A stretch of 64,000 nt of DNA from Candidatus Peribacteria bacterium. Lineage in GTDB: Bacteria > Patescibacteriota > Gracilibacteria > Peribacterales > Peribacteraceae. The stretch is taken from the NCBI GenBank assembly GCA_023245865.1, contig JAHFJN010000001.1, positions 849,637 to 913,636 of the forward strand. The letters are read 5' to 3'. Shown one piece after another: positions 15,912-24,270 of the stretch. How positions within the stretch are numbered: position 1 is the first letter of the stretch; every line of letters starts with the position of its first letter. The translations under genes and the position numbers were made by a program. Under the pieces are notes generated by a model. That model ran no database searches. It worked only from the letters and a program-made list of their open reading frames with translations, and was not told the origin of the DNA.

Positions 15912-17072
15912 TCAACTCTCCTGCATTCTCAATGGCATTACGAGATGTAAAAACTTGGTATTCGTCGGCACACGGAAGACCGCCGGGTGCTGGCTGTCCG
16001 TCACTTCCATCTCAATCACATCGGTATTGATGTGACTCAAGAAATCAAGGAGGTAGCTGCTGCTGAGCGCGATCTTGCTCGGGGCCCCCGTCATCTCGGT
16101 GGGAATGGTTGTTTCGTCTTTTCCGAGTTGTGTCTGGGGAGTGGAAATGTGCGCCAGGGAGGCGTCAAGAGAGAAGGTGAGGTTGTTATTCACCTCCTTT
16201 GCAAAATAATGCATCCGTTTCACGGCCGTGGTCAGCTCGCGCACGGAGAGAATGGCCTTGCAGGTGTGCTCTTTTGGAATAATTTGGCGGTAGTCCGGGA
16301 ACTTGCCATCAATAAGACGAGAGAGAAGTTGCGTATGACCGATGCGCACTTCTATCTGCTGCGCGCCGAGGGTGATTTCGATCGGTTTTGCTTCACTTCG
16401 CGCCCCTTCTTTCTCTCCTTCTTCCGTCGGGGTGCGCTTCGGGGCTTTCTCCGCCGCAAGCATCATTTTTACTTCCTCGAGTACTTTCACAGGAATAATA
16501 CAGGACACATCTTCCGGCGCCGCTGCGTCAACGATGAATTCTGAGAGACGGTAACTGTCGGTTGCCACAAGAATAAATTTCCCGCCCTCCGTTCGTAAGG
16601 AAACACCAGAAAGAACCGGGCGTAAGCTGCTTCGAGCGGAAGAGAAGGTGACAAGGTTAAGTGCTTCTAGGAGCGACGCTGTATCAAGGGTGAAAGATGA
16701 TTTTTTCTCCACTGGGGTGATGGTTGGATACTCCGTCGCAAGTTCTCCTGAAAGTACCGTTTTGCTGTGTGTCGATGTACAACGTAGCTGTGTACCCTCA
16801 ACAGCTTCCAGAATAATACTTGGATCAGTATTATATTGTGCAAAGTTAAGAATGGCTTTTGCAGGAATAGTGATCGCACCTTCGCGTTCGATATCTGCAG
16901 GGAAGTAGGTGACGATGCTCAGCTCTAGATCAGTCGCACTCACGGTACAGCTGGATCCTTCGGCGCGAAAAAGTATATTTCCTAAAATAGGAAGCGCTTG
17001 TTGAGAACTGATCGCACGATTTACAAGTTGTAATGCCTGAAGGATATCCACCGTGTTACAAGAAAATTTCAT
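15912..17072 (-). CDS. dnaN: DNA polymerase III beta sliding clamp
   Basis: Ring-shaped processivity factor. 386 residues with three clamp domains, starting MKFSCNTVDILQALQLVNRAI, with the internal LRPVLSGVSLRTEGGKF and the C-terminal VFRVPTNTKFLHLVMPLRM. There is an acidic/basic insertion around residues 208-230 (KAPKRTPTEEGEKEGARSE) in the middle domain. The upstream intergenic region holds DnaA-box-like sites. mfd follows. dnaA itself is not in the window. Confidence 0.97.
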   Translation of the reverse strand: MKFSCNTVDILQALQLVNRAISSQQALPILGNILFRAEGSSCTVSATDLELSIVTYFPADIEREGAITIPAKAILNFAQYNTDPSIILEAVEGTQLRCTSTHSKTVLSGELATEYPTITPVEKKSSFTLDTASLLEALNLVTFSSARSSLRPVLSGVSLRTEGGKFILVATDSYRLSEFIVDAAAPEDVSCIIPVKVLEEVKMMLAAEKAPKRTPTEEGEKEGARSEAKPIEITLGAQQIEVRIGHTQLLSRLIDGKFPDYRQIIPKEHTCKAILSVRELTTAVKRMHYFAKEVNNNLTFSLDASLAHISTPQTQLGKDETTIPTEMTGAPSKIALSSSYLLDFLSHINTDVIEMEVTDSQHPAVFRVPTNTKFLHLVMPLRMQES

Positions 17073-17411
17073 GTCTAATGAAAGAAGAGGAGAATAAGTA
17101 TATGGAATTCGTCATCGTAATACCACTATTAATTTTCCATAACCATACGGGAATTCTGTGGAAAAGGAGAGGAAAAGAACATCTCTATGTGCGAGAAAAG
17201 AAGAATAAAAGAGATTGTGCAAAAATTGTGTGTGGGCCCTATGTGGAAAACTCGTGGAAAACCCCTTCACCCGGGCCTCCACAAGCCAAAGTCATCTCGA
17301 TGGCTCCATGAAGCCAAAGAGAGAAAGTTCCGTGCAGAACAGACTTGGTCCTGTGGGCAACCCCCCACGAACGATATCCACCAGAGGTGTGGATAACTTT
17401 TGTGCGCAAAC
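17073..17411. other. Candidate replication origin
   Basis: 339 bases without a gene upstream of dnaN. One perfect DnaA box TGTGGATAA is at 17388-17396 (TTATCCACA on the minus strand). Near matches in the same orientation: TGTGGAAAA at 17157-17165 and 17242-17250, CGTGGAAAA at 17253-17261, TGTGGGCAA at 17352-17360. A box-like TATCCACC at 17376-17383 faces the perfect one. AT-rich sequence lies at 17095-17160. The dnaN neighbourhood fits an origin. dnaA is absent nearby and gene orientation to the right is not clearly co-directional with forks. Confidence 0.6.
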
Positions 17412-18734
17412 TTATAGTTTTTTTCTGTATTTTTCTCTTTCCTGAGGCTTCGGAGCGCTCGCAGTATTCGGTCGCAGATGCAGCGCACCCTCCTTCATGC
17501 TCGCGAATGTTCCATCGGGAAGATCGCTGTCGACAACCGCAGCAGTGCCGACAAAACTATGGGCGCCGATCTTTACGCCCGGGTTGATGGAGCTATGAAT
17601 GCCGAGCCGGCAGTGGTCGCCGATGATCGTTCCGAACTTCATGAGCGCGGTGCCGACTTTTTCTTCGCAAACCTGCGAAAATATCTCCCCTTCATCGAGC
17701 CGCAAGTTGCCCGTTACGGATCCGCCTCCGAATGACACATTGTGCCCGATCACACTGTCCCCTATGTACGTGCTGTGTGTCCAGACGTGGCTATGGAGCA
17801 CCGAGCCCTTCACTTCCGTGTTGTATCCGATGACGCACTGCTCCCCGACGCTACTCCCGCGGATGAGTGCGTTCGTGCCCACGATCGTCCCGCGACCGAT
17901 GAAGCAGGGGCCGATGATCGTCGCGTGCGGCAGGACCCGCACATCTTCTTCGATGACCACATTTCCCTCGATGACCGCGGACGCATGAATCTGCGCGGAA
18001 GCATCTAATGATAGTTTCTGAACATCTCCAAGGAGCATCGGCAGAAGTTGCAGGAGGTGCCACGGGTACTTCACCGATTGCCACACTCCATCGTACGGAA
18101 CCGCACGGTAGGTGTGATCTGCAAAAAGATTCTGCAACGCCCGTTCGTAGCCGTAGCCGTCATCCGTTTCATCATCGATCGCACGAAGTGCCGCCGCGAG
18201 AGCGGTGGTATCTTGATGATAATGGCAGACGATATTCACGAGATCACTTGGTTCGTTCCCCGCACCCGGTTTCTCGACGATGCCAGCTATTCTTTCGCCA
18301 TCGAGCGAGAGGTACCCACCCGGGAAATAACGCGTCACCTTCTGCGCAAGGATCGCACCGGCACCCTTTTTCCCGATCTTCACCACCTCTTTGTACGCAT
18401 CACTCTCGATGACATCACTGGCGCCGACGATCAGAAGCGGCTCATCGTCGCACCGTGGAAGCGCGCTCAGGATCGCCCCGCGCATGCCGAGTTTCAAGTT
18501 CTCCTGCTCCACAAAATCATGTGTCATTCCGAGCGTAGTCGAGGAAGCACAAACCTCCTTTGCCTCATCGAGATTATTCTTGCTCCCGATAAAGATGATG
18601 TCATCACACCCCGCTGCTTCCAGTCGCTCCACAACATGCATGAGCAGTGCCTTCCCACAGATCGGGAACAGCGGCTTTTCGCTGAGCGGCCAGAATCGCT
18701 TACTTTGGCCCGCAAGGAGGAGGAGGGTTTTCAT
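17412..18734 (-). CDS. Sugar-phosphate nucleotidyltransferase with left-handed beta helix (GlmU-like)
   Basis: 440 residues. The N-terminal Rossmann nucleotidyltransferase begins MKTLLLLAGQSKRFWPLSEK. The C-terminal half (from about residue 245) is a hexapeptide-repeat left-handed helix (IHASAVIEGNVVIEEDVRVL ... GTIIGDHCRLGIHSSINPG). This layout fits GlmU-like or mannose/glucose-1-phosphate transferases; the substrate cannot be fixed. A palindromic repeat lies in frame at 18521-18546, encoding part of ASSTTLGMTHD. TATAAT is eight bases before the start. Likely role: nucleotide-sugar supply for envelope glycans. Confidence 0.8.
   Translation of the reverse strand: MKTLLLLAGQSKRFWPLSEKPLFPICGKALLMHVVERLEAAGCDDIIFIGSKNNLDEAKEVCASSTTLGMTHDFVEQENLKLGMRGAILSALPRCDDEPLLIVGASDVIESDAYKEVVKIGKKGAGAILAQKVTRYFPGGYLSLDGERIAGIVEKPGAGNEPSDLVNIVCHYHQDTTALAAALRAIDDETDDGYGYERALQNLFADHTYRAVPYDGVWQSVKYPWHLLQLLPMLLGDVQKLSLDASAQIHASAVIEGNVVIEEDVRVLPHATIIGPCFIGRGTIVGTNALIRGSSVGEQCVIGYNTEVKGSVLHSHVWTHSTYIGDSVIGHNVSFGGGSVTGNLRLDEGEIFSQVCEEKVGTALMKFGTIIGDHCRLGIHSSINPGVKIGAHSFVGTAAVVDSDLPDGTFASMKEGALHLRPNTASAPKPQEREKYRKKL
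18521..18546 (-). repeat. GTGTCATTCCGAGC-type palindromic repeat inside a CDS
   Basis: GTGTCATTCCGAGCGTAGTC then GAGGAA. It belongs to the short repeat family also seen at 19724, 25065, 33747, 43328, 54668, 55467 and 62471. It is in frame in the nucleotidyltransferase gene. Confidence 0.7.
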
Positions 18735-18810
18735 GTAAAGGCATTATAGAGCAAAAAAAGCGCCGCTCTTAGCTCAAATACTCTCATGAGCTTTTGCCTT
18801 TCGCTCAAGT

Positions 18811-18832
18811 GTCAATTAATCAATTAATTGTC
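18811..18832. repeat. Second copy of the AT-rich palindrome
   Basis: GTCAATTAAT-CA-ATTAATTGTC, the reverse orientation of the palindrome at 10943-10972 with one arm mismatch. It lies in the 128-base spacer after the hydrolase gene. Confidence 0.6.
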
Positions 18833-18862
18833 TGTAATGGGGAGGCGCTCATGTGACACACA

Positions 18863-19708
18863 TCATAATCCTTTCTTTCCATCCAATTCCATCGTCACCG
18901 TTCCCCCACTCTCGGTGAGCCGCATGGGGATGTGGTGGGCCGTAAGTCGGGCAAGCACGCTGGGGTGCGGGTGGCCGTACGTGTTTGAAATCCCGACCGA
19001 GATCACGGCGAGCGCGGGATGCACGGCGCTCAAAAAACTTTCCGAGGTCGAGGTTTTACTCCCATGGTGTCCCACTTTCAAAATCTCTGCGGCGATGTCC
19101 GCATGCGCCGCGAGAAGTTTTCTTTCGATCGCCTCCTCGGCGTCGCCGGTGAAGAGAATGGAATCTTTTCCGTAGATCAGTTTCAGCACAATCGAACTCT
19201 CGTGCACATTTTTGATGGATTTTTTGTAGTACAGAGGCGGCGGCCAGAGGATGTCGAGCCGAACATGATCACCAAGATCAATGTCGTGCGCGGGGTCCGC
19301 GATCTCCACCGGAATATGTTCCGTTTTCAAAAGCGATAAAAATTCCTGATAACGTCCATTATCGTACGTCACGCCCGTGAGGAGGACCGCTCCAATATGA
19401 TAGCGGCGCAAAATCTCCGGGAAGGATCCGATGTGGTCCAGATGTGGATGGGTGAGAATGAGAAGATCAATCGTGCGATCAAAAAACGGCATCACGTCCC
19501 CAATTCCCTCGAGCGCAGAAAAATCCGGTCCGCCGTCGATCATGATCTGCTGCCCGCTTGGCCCCTCAATGAAACCACTGTCCCCTTGTCCGACATCCAG
19601 AAAATGCACGTGCACGCGGCCATCGGGCAACCGCACAAGTTCGTGAAGCGTGAGGAGTGCGACTCCCGAAAAACAGAGGAGAATGATCCACGGCGATGGA
19701 CGCACCAT
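18863..19708 (-). CDS. ComEC/Rec2-type metallo-beta-lactamase-fold hydrolase
   Basis: 281 residues. An N-terminal membrane anchor (PSPWIILLCFSGVALLTL) is followed by the extracellular MBL domain of ComEC without its channel: FLDVGQGDSGFIEGPSG, THPHLDHIG (metal ligands), VGHHGSKTSTS and ISVGISNTYGHPH. In competence proteins this domain is thought to act on incoming DNA at the surface. A standalone copy could assist a ComEC elsewhere or act in envelope nucleic-acid use. TACGGT lies seven bases before the ATG. Confidence 0.85.
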   Translation of the reverse strand: MVRPSPWIILLCFSGVALLTLHELVRLPDGRVHVHFLDVGQGDSGFIEGPSGQQIMIDGGPDFSALEGIGDVMPFFDRTIDLLILTHPHLDHIGSFPEILRRYHIGAVLLTGVTYDNGRYQEFLSLLKTEHIPVEIADPAHDIDLGDHVRLDILWPPPLYYKKSIKNVHESSIVLKLIYGKDSILFTGDAEEAIERKLLAAHADIAAEILKVGHHGSKTSTSESFLSAVHPALAVISVGISNTYGHPHPSVLARLTAHHIPMRLTESGGTVTMELDGKKGL

Positions 19709-19723
19709 GATGAATACCGTAGC

Positions 19724-19756
19724 GTGTCACATTGAGCCTGTCGAAATGTCGACACG
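19724..19756. repeat. GTGTC...GACAC palindromic repeat
   Basis: GTGTCACATTGAGCCTGTC continues to ATGTCGACAC. It is the same family as the in-gene copies, here in the gap between two convergent-orientation neighbours. Confidence 0.6.
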
Positions 19757-19759
19757 AGC

Positions 19760-20992
19760 TCAGCATGGCAAGTTCATCTTCCGCATTCTCCGGTATCCCA
19801 CCACCGCTCCCGAAAGCATCAATGCAAGCGTCATCTCGGGCCCCGTACCGGGCAGCCCTTTCGTCTTTGGCGTGCGCGGGGCGACCAATGTCGCTTGCAG
19901 CGGACTCACCGGAATTTTGACTCCCGGCAGATCGACCATTTGCATCACTCCTTTCGAGGCCTTGCCGTCGGCTCCGACTGCGCGCACGACCAGTCCGAAT
20001 CTGCCCGCAGTCACGTGCGGAACGCTGACCCCGCCGGCACTGCCCGGCATCTGCACCGGTTCGCTGAAGGTCTTCCCGCCGTTGATCGTTTGATACACGA
20101 GCAGAGCGGTTACCGCTGTCGCAGGCGGCTGCCACAGGGCTTGTACCGTGTACGTACGATCGGTCTCCGCCTGCGCGCGCAGGCGCAAATTGCCGACGTC
20201 CGTTGATCCGCCCTGCGCGGCGACGGAGTCCCCCCCTTGCCGAGTCCCCGGAGCGACACCGCTTTCGTGACCCACAAACAGCATCGGGGCTTGGTTTGGG
20301 TCGAGCACGACCGGTTTACTGTCGACTCCTTTGCCAAAGACTTGCGAGCCGACCTGCACTTGATACACGACGCCTCGTTCCTGCGGGGTGGTATGAATGG
20401 TGACCTGCATTCCTTTGATCACCAGACGAGTGGCACGAAGGGTGGCACCGCTTGCATTGGTGATGGTGAACGCATCTGCGGCTTTGTCTGCCTGCACATC
20501 CACAACATGCGAAAATGTCAGCACCACACCCGTCGCAGAGAGTGCTTGCACCGAAAGAAGCTTCAGTGTCTGGCCGTTCTGCGTCATGGTTGATGTGCTC
20601 GATGCCATGCTCGTCGCAGGCGTGCCGGGTATGAGATCCACCTTTGCCTCCTCCACGAATGCCGCGCTCTCCTCTCCTTTATCATTCACCGCGAGCACGG
20701 ACACATAGAGCGTCGCGACCGGCGGCACATTTTGGAGTGTCAATGAATTCACAGACCCCTCTGTGTTTTCAAAATCATCGTACAGACCTTTCTGTTCCAG
20801 GATTGATGCATGACTGTAAAAAACGCGGTACTGACTGATCGTCTGGTCCGTCACGTTTTTCCACGAAACAACAACATTGCTGCCCGCTGCCACTGCTTTG
20901 ATCCCCGTGACATTGCCGGGGGCAGCAGCGAGAGCCGCTCCTGGGAGGACAAGGCTTACGATGCCAAGCGCCAAGCGCGTACGGAGGGTCAT
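19760..20992 (-). CDS. Secreted fibronectin-III-like protein with LPxTG-like anchor
   Basis: 410 residues. Signal peptide MTLRTRLALGIVSLVLPGAALA, then beta-sandwich domains: fibronectin type III from about residue 25 (VTGIKAVAAGSNVVVSWKN) and two further Ig/FnIII-like regions. The C-terminus has the sortase-type order LPGTG, hydrophobic segment (LALMLSGAVV), then YRRMRK. It is probably attached to the cell surface; the sortase is not in this window. ATG at 20992 is preferred because the signal peptide begins there; TATAAT at 21020-21025 gives a short leader. Confidence 0.8.
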   Translation of the reverse strand: MTLRTRLALGIVSLVLPGAALAAAPGNVTGIKAVAAGSNVVVSWKNVTDQTISQYRVFYSHASILEQKGLYDDFENTEGSVNSLTLQNVPPVATLYVSVLAVNDKGEESAAFVEEAKVDLIPGTPATSMASSTSTMTQNGQTLKLLSVQALSATGVVLTFSHVVDVQADKAADAFTITNASGATLRATRLVIKGMQVTIHTTPQERGVVYQVQVGSQVFGKGVDSKPVVLDPNQAPMLFVGHESGVAPGTRQGGDSVAAQGGSTDVGNLRLRAQAETDRTYTVQALWQPPATAVTALLVYQTINGGKTFSEPVQMPGSAGGVSVPHVTAGRFGLVVRAVGADGKASKGVMQMVDLPGVKIPVSPLQATLVAPRTPKTKGLPGTGPEMTLALMLSGAVVGYRRMRKMNLPC

Positions 20993-21094
20993 GGATTTGT
21001 GTGTAGGTTTCTGATTATTATAGCAGGAATATAGGGTGAGGGCTAGCGGTTGTCTGTTTGACATACAACATATTCATGATATATCTGTATCAGT

Positions 21095-21343
21095 ATGACG
21101 GTTGACGAACAGACCCTATCAATCGAGGCGGTGGATGCAGATTGGCAGTATCTTTGGTCTCAGTTCGGAGATTTTGATTTCTGCAGAGAGTATTGGGACA
21201 AATACGTTGCGGTCTTTGAAGGGCAGATTGTTGGGGTTGCTTCGACAGACACAAAAGCAAGACAGGCGGCATTGGAGCGATTATCCCGTGAAGGAAAAGA
21301 AGTTCCTACAGAGAGATTTTGTGTGGATTTTGTGGGTGATTAA
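21095..21343 (+). CDS. Small protein resembling DUF5678
   Basis: 82 residues. The pattern WDKYVAVFEGQIVGVASTDTKARQAALE, then a C-terminal strand, matches the small DUF5678-type fold often found beside toxin-antitoxin genes in archaea and CPR bacteria. No catalytic motif is visible and the function is unknown. It lies 54 bases upstream of yefM on the same strand and may share a transcript, although yefM has its own -10 box. Confidence 0.55.
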   Translation: MTVDEQTLSIEAVDADWQYLWSQFGDFDFCREYWDKYVAVFEGQIVGVASTDTKARQAALERLSREGKEVPTERFCVDFVGD

Positions 21344-21397
21344 TCAATTGCAGTACAAGGCCTTGCGTTTCCGTACGTAAAAGCGTACGATAGTTTC

Positions 21398-21640
21398 ATG
21401 ACAGCAGTAACCGCCACCGCCGCTCGCACCGCTCTGTATCGCCTGATCGAAAATTTGCAGGGTGGACAGGCACCCGTGCTCATTACAGGAAAGAAAGGCA
21501 ATGCCGTACTGGTGTCGGAAGAGGACTGGCGTGCAATCGAAGAGACGCTTTATTTGATGTCCATTCCGGGCATGACGCGCTCGATCAAGAACGGGATGAA
21601 AGAGCCACTGCACAAAAGTGCGACAAAAATAGATCTATGA
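21398..21640 (+). CDS. yefM: YefM/Phd-family antitoxin
   Basis: 80 residues. The MTAVTATAARTALYRLIENL start and PVLITGKKGNAVLVSEEDW are classic for the Phd/YefM DNA-binding N-terminal domain. The C-terminal tail (MTRSIKNGMKEPLHKSATK) would wrap the toxin. It represses its own operon in known systems. TACGAT lies six bases before the ATG. The stop overlaps the toxin start by four bases, as expected for coupled translation. Confidence 0.92.
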   Translation: MTAVTATAARTALYRLIENLQGGQAPVLITGKKGNAVLVSEEDWRAIEETLYLMSIPGMTRSIKNGMKEPLHKSATKIDL

Positions 21641-21900
21641 TGTATCGAATTTTGTATGCCAAACAGGCCGTCAAGGACGCAAAGAAACTGAGGAATACGT
21701 CGTTAGCGACGAAGGCAAAAAAACTTTTGGGTATTCTTGAGCATGATCCGTTTCAGGATCCCCCTCCTTTTGAAAAATTACGCGGTGAGTTGGAGGGTGC
21801 GTATTCCCGCCGCATAAACGTACAACATCGTCTGGTGTATCAGGTATTTAAAAAAGAGCACATTGTCCGAGTGATACGTTTGTGGACCCATTATGAATGA
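21637..21900 (+). CDS. yoeB: YoeB/Txe-family mRNA endonuclease toxin
   Basis: RelE-fold ribosome-dependent RNase, 87 residues. The conserved end SRRINVQHRLVYQV then VIRLWTHYE contains the Arg, His and Tyr used in catalysis by YoeB. It overlaps yefM by four bases. Its last ten bases overlap the convergent flippase gene. Both toxin and antitoxin look intact. Confidence 0.93.
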   Translation: MMYRILYAKQAVKDAKKLRNTSLATKAKKLLGILEHDPFQDPPPFEKLRGELEGAYSRRINVQHRLVYQVFKKEHIVRVIRLWTHYE

Positions 21901-23315
21901 GACAGAAGCAGCGATGCTACGAGCCACAAGGCAGCGCCCAAGAGTATCGCGTACGCGAGCCACTGCAGCATATTTTTCGCTGTCCACGAGAACGGCAAGA
22001 TCCGTGCCGTGAGCGGGAGCAGAATCACCGCAAGCGTGATGTGCGTGAGGATCGAAGAGTAGCATGCACCGATAAATCCGAGCCGCGGCACGAGGAGAAT
22101 ATTGGACGTGATCGATATGACGGAGCCGAGTGCGAGCGTCCACACGAGCGGCCGCCAGCGGTGAATTGTGAGAAGACTGTAGAAACAAAAGAGGATGATC
22201 CCGTTGAAGAACATCGAAAACGCGAGCAGATGCAGCGCGGTGTCGGAGCCCGGATGATCCGGCGTGCTTAAGTACCGGACGTTCGTGATCAGTTCCATGA
22301 TCGGCCGTGACCAGAAGAAGGAAAACAAGAAGAGCGTTGTTCCAAGGAGCAGGATAATCTGAAAAGTTTTTCCAAGGAGCGACCGGATGTCTTCTCCTTT
22401 GTGCAGACGTTCACTGAGGGTGGGCAATGTGGAATTGAGCAGGAACGTCGGGAACAGGTACGCCATGTCCATCGCGCGCTGCACGAATCCGTAGTAGGCG
22501 TTTTGAATCGCGTAATCACTGCGCAGCAGCCCGATGATCGTCACGTCACTTTGCCGGTAGAGCGCAGTGCAGAGAAACGCGAGCCCGTACGGGAGCGCTT
22601 GCCGTGCAATGTGTTTCATCAGTTTTGTATCCCACTGCGGGCGAATGGGCAGCAACGTGCGGCCAAAAAAGAACGAGAAGACAAAGAGGAGCCCCGCCCC
22701 AATGCCGCCAAAGGATAAAAACAAATAGTAATAATATGAGTCGTTACTTTCCCGAAGGCCCAGAAAAATCACCGTCCCCGTGAGCAGGACCGTGAGGAGG
22801 CGTTGCGATACCTCTGCAATAAAGACGAAGTGCATTTGGTAGCGCACTTGAAACACGGTGCGGATGATTCCGGCGAGCAGTGTAAAAAATGGAACAAAGG
22901 CAGCGATCGTGATCCCGAGCGGGAGCACGGTGCCTCGCCAAGCGGGCAGCCACCAGACGAGCATGAGAGCGAGGGCGAGGGATAGGAGGAGCGTGAGGAT
23001 ACGAAGGGCGATGATCGTGCCGAACACAGTCGCTTTTTCCTCCTCGTCTGCGCGACTGACCTCTCGTACCGCGACTGCATAGAGTCCGAAATCAGCTAAG
23101 ATCCCGAAGATCTGCAAAAATCCGTATGCCGTGTTGTACTGCCCCGCGAGCTCCTTTGTAAGTCCGAGTGCGACGAACTTCACGGTGATGATGCTTAAGA
23201 ACGCCATCACGACCTGACTCCCGACCTGCCAGAGTGTTGAGGTGGCGATTTGGCGGGCTTGCCGGCCGTAGCCCTGTCTGCCGACAGGCAGGCTTGTGCG
23301 GAGGCTGGTGGACAT
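21891..23315 (-). CDS. Polysaccharide flippase (Wzx/MOP superfamily)
   Basis: 474 residues with about 12-14 predicted membrane segments, spread from IATSTLWQVGSQVVMAFLSI to the C-terminal ILLGAALWLVASLLL. It would move lipid-linked glycans across the membrane. The first 22 residues include GRQGYGRQARQ, encoded by a GCCTGTCGGCAGGC-type repeat, so the N-terminus has been extended or replaced by repeat DNA. TACAAT lies six bases before the ATG. It is divergent from pyrB. Confidence 0.85.
   Translation of the reverse strand: MSTSLRTSLPVGRQGYGRQARQIATSTLWQVGSQVVMAFLSIITVKFVALGLTKELAGQYNTAYGFLQIFGILADFGLYAVAVREVSRADEEEKATVFGTIIALRILTLLLSLALALMLVWWLPAWRGTVLPLGITIAAFVPFFTLLAGIIRTVFQVRYQMHFVFIAEVSQRLLTVLLTGTVIFLGLRESNDSYYYYLFLSFGGIGAGLLFVFSFFFGRTLLPIRPQWDTKLMKHIARQALPYGLAFLCTALYRQSDVTIIGLLRSDYAIQNAYYGFVQRAMDMAYLFPTFLLNSTLPTLSERLHKGEDIRSLLGKTFQIILLLGTTLFLFSFFWSRPIMELITNVRYLSTPDHPGSDTALHLLAFSMFFNGIILFCFYSLLTIHRWRPLVWTLALGSVISITSNILLVPRLGFIGACYSSILTHITLAVILLPLTARILPFSWTAKNMLQWLAYAILLGAALWLVASLLLSHS
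23254..23297. repeat. GC-rich palindromic repeat in the flippase N-terminus
   Basis: Contains CTGTCTGCCGACAGGCAGG and flanking GGGCTTGCCGGCCGTAGCC. Related sequences occur at 43390-43420, 55354-55393 and 57918-57931. It is translated as SLPVGRQGYGRQARQ. Confidence 0.6.
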
Positions 23316-23321
23316 GCGCTC

Positions 23322-23337
23322 ATTGTATGGCTAGAAT
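23322..23337. promoter_or_regulatory. Back-to-back -10 boxes of flippase and pyrB
   Basis: TACAAT on the minus strand (23327-23322) and TAGAAT on the plus strand (23332-23337) lie four bases apart. Only 29 bases separate the two start codons, so both mRNAs would be leaderless and each promoter's upstream part lies in the other gene. Confidence 0.6.
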
Positions 23338-23344
23338 ACTGCTA

Positions 23345-24262
23345 ATGCCATTGTCGTTTCGACACTTAACGTCCACAAAACAGCTCTCGCGAGCGGATAC
23401 GGACGTTCTTTTGCAAACGTCGGCGGAGATGGAGGATGTGCTTAAAAAAGGTGACGACGATCGTCTGAAGGGGAAAATTCTCGCGGCACTTTTCTATGAG
23501 CCCAGTACTCGCACGCGACTGAGCTTTGAATCCGCGATGCTGCGGCTTGGGGGAAGCGTGATCACCGCCGACGGCTTTCAATTCAGTTCCATGTACAAGG
23601 GCGAAAGCATCGAAGATACGATCATGATGGCCGGTGGCTACAGTGACATCATCTGCATGCGTCACCCCGAGCAAGGTTCCGCAGACAAAGCAGCAAGCGT
23701 GTCCCCCGTTCCCTTCATCAACGCGGGCGACGGCCCGGGGCAGCACCCGACCCAAGCGTTGCTCGATCTCTACACCATTCAGAAGGAACGCGGAACCATC
23801 GACGGCCTCCACGTCGCGATGGTTGGAGATCTCAAATACGGACGCACGGTGCATTCACTTGTGTTCCTGCTTGGGCTCTACAAGAACGTACGCTTCACGT
23901 TCATAGCGCCCGACGCTCTCCCGATGCCGGACAAAGTCACAAGTTTTTTGAAAGAGAAAAAGATTCCCTACGAAGAAACTACCGATCTCTCAGCCGGGCT
24001 CGATGCGGATATTTTGTATATGACGCGTGTGCAGAAGGAACGATTCGATAATGTGGATGAATACGAAAAACTAAAATTGAAATATGTGCTTACCGCTCCG
24101 CAGCTCAAGGGAAAGAAAGTGACCGTAATGCACCCGCTCCCCCGCGTCGGTGAAATCAGCACCGATGTCGACAAACTTCCGACCGCCGCTTACTTCCGCC
24201 AAGCCCGTAACGGCATCCCCGTGCGGATGGCTTTGCTGGCGGGATTATTGGGTGTGATATAA
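23345..24262 (+). CDS. pyrB: Aspartate carbamoyltransferase catalytic chain
   Basis: Forms carbamoyl-aspartate from carbamoyl phosphate and aspartate, the committed step of UMP synthesis. 305 residues with YEPSTRTRLSFESAM (carbamoyl phosphate loop), HPTQALLDLYTI and the MHPLPRVGEIS region near the C-terminus. The in-frame start at 23234 is rejected: ATG at 23345 gives the family N-terminus and has TAGAAT seven bases upstream. pyrC follows after eight bases but has its own -10 box overlapping the pyrB stop. Confidence 0.96.
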   Translation: MPLSFRHLTSTKQLSRADTDVLLQTSAEMEDVLKKGDDDRLKGKILAALFYEPSTRTRLSFESAMLRLGGSVITADGFQFSSMYKGESIEDTIMMAGGYSDIICMRHPEQGSADKAASVSPVPFINAGDGPGQHPTQALLDLYTIQKERGTIDGLHVAMVGDLKYGRTVHSLVFLLGLYKNVRFTFIAPDALPMPDKVTSFLKEKKIPYEETTDLSAGLDADILYMTRVQKERFDNVDEYEKLKLKYVLTAPQLKGKKVTVMHPLPRVGEISTDVDKLPTAAYFRQARNGIPVRMALLAGLLGVI

Positions 24263-24270
24263 TCCGCCTA

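Noticed and set aside
23234-23344. Longer start for pyrB
   Set aside because: It would overlap the flippase gene and repeat, and adds residues not in the family; the -10 box fits 23345.
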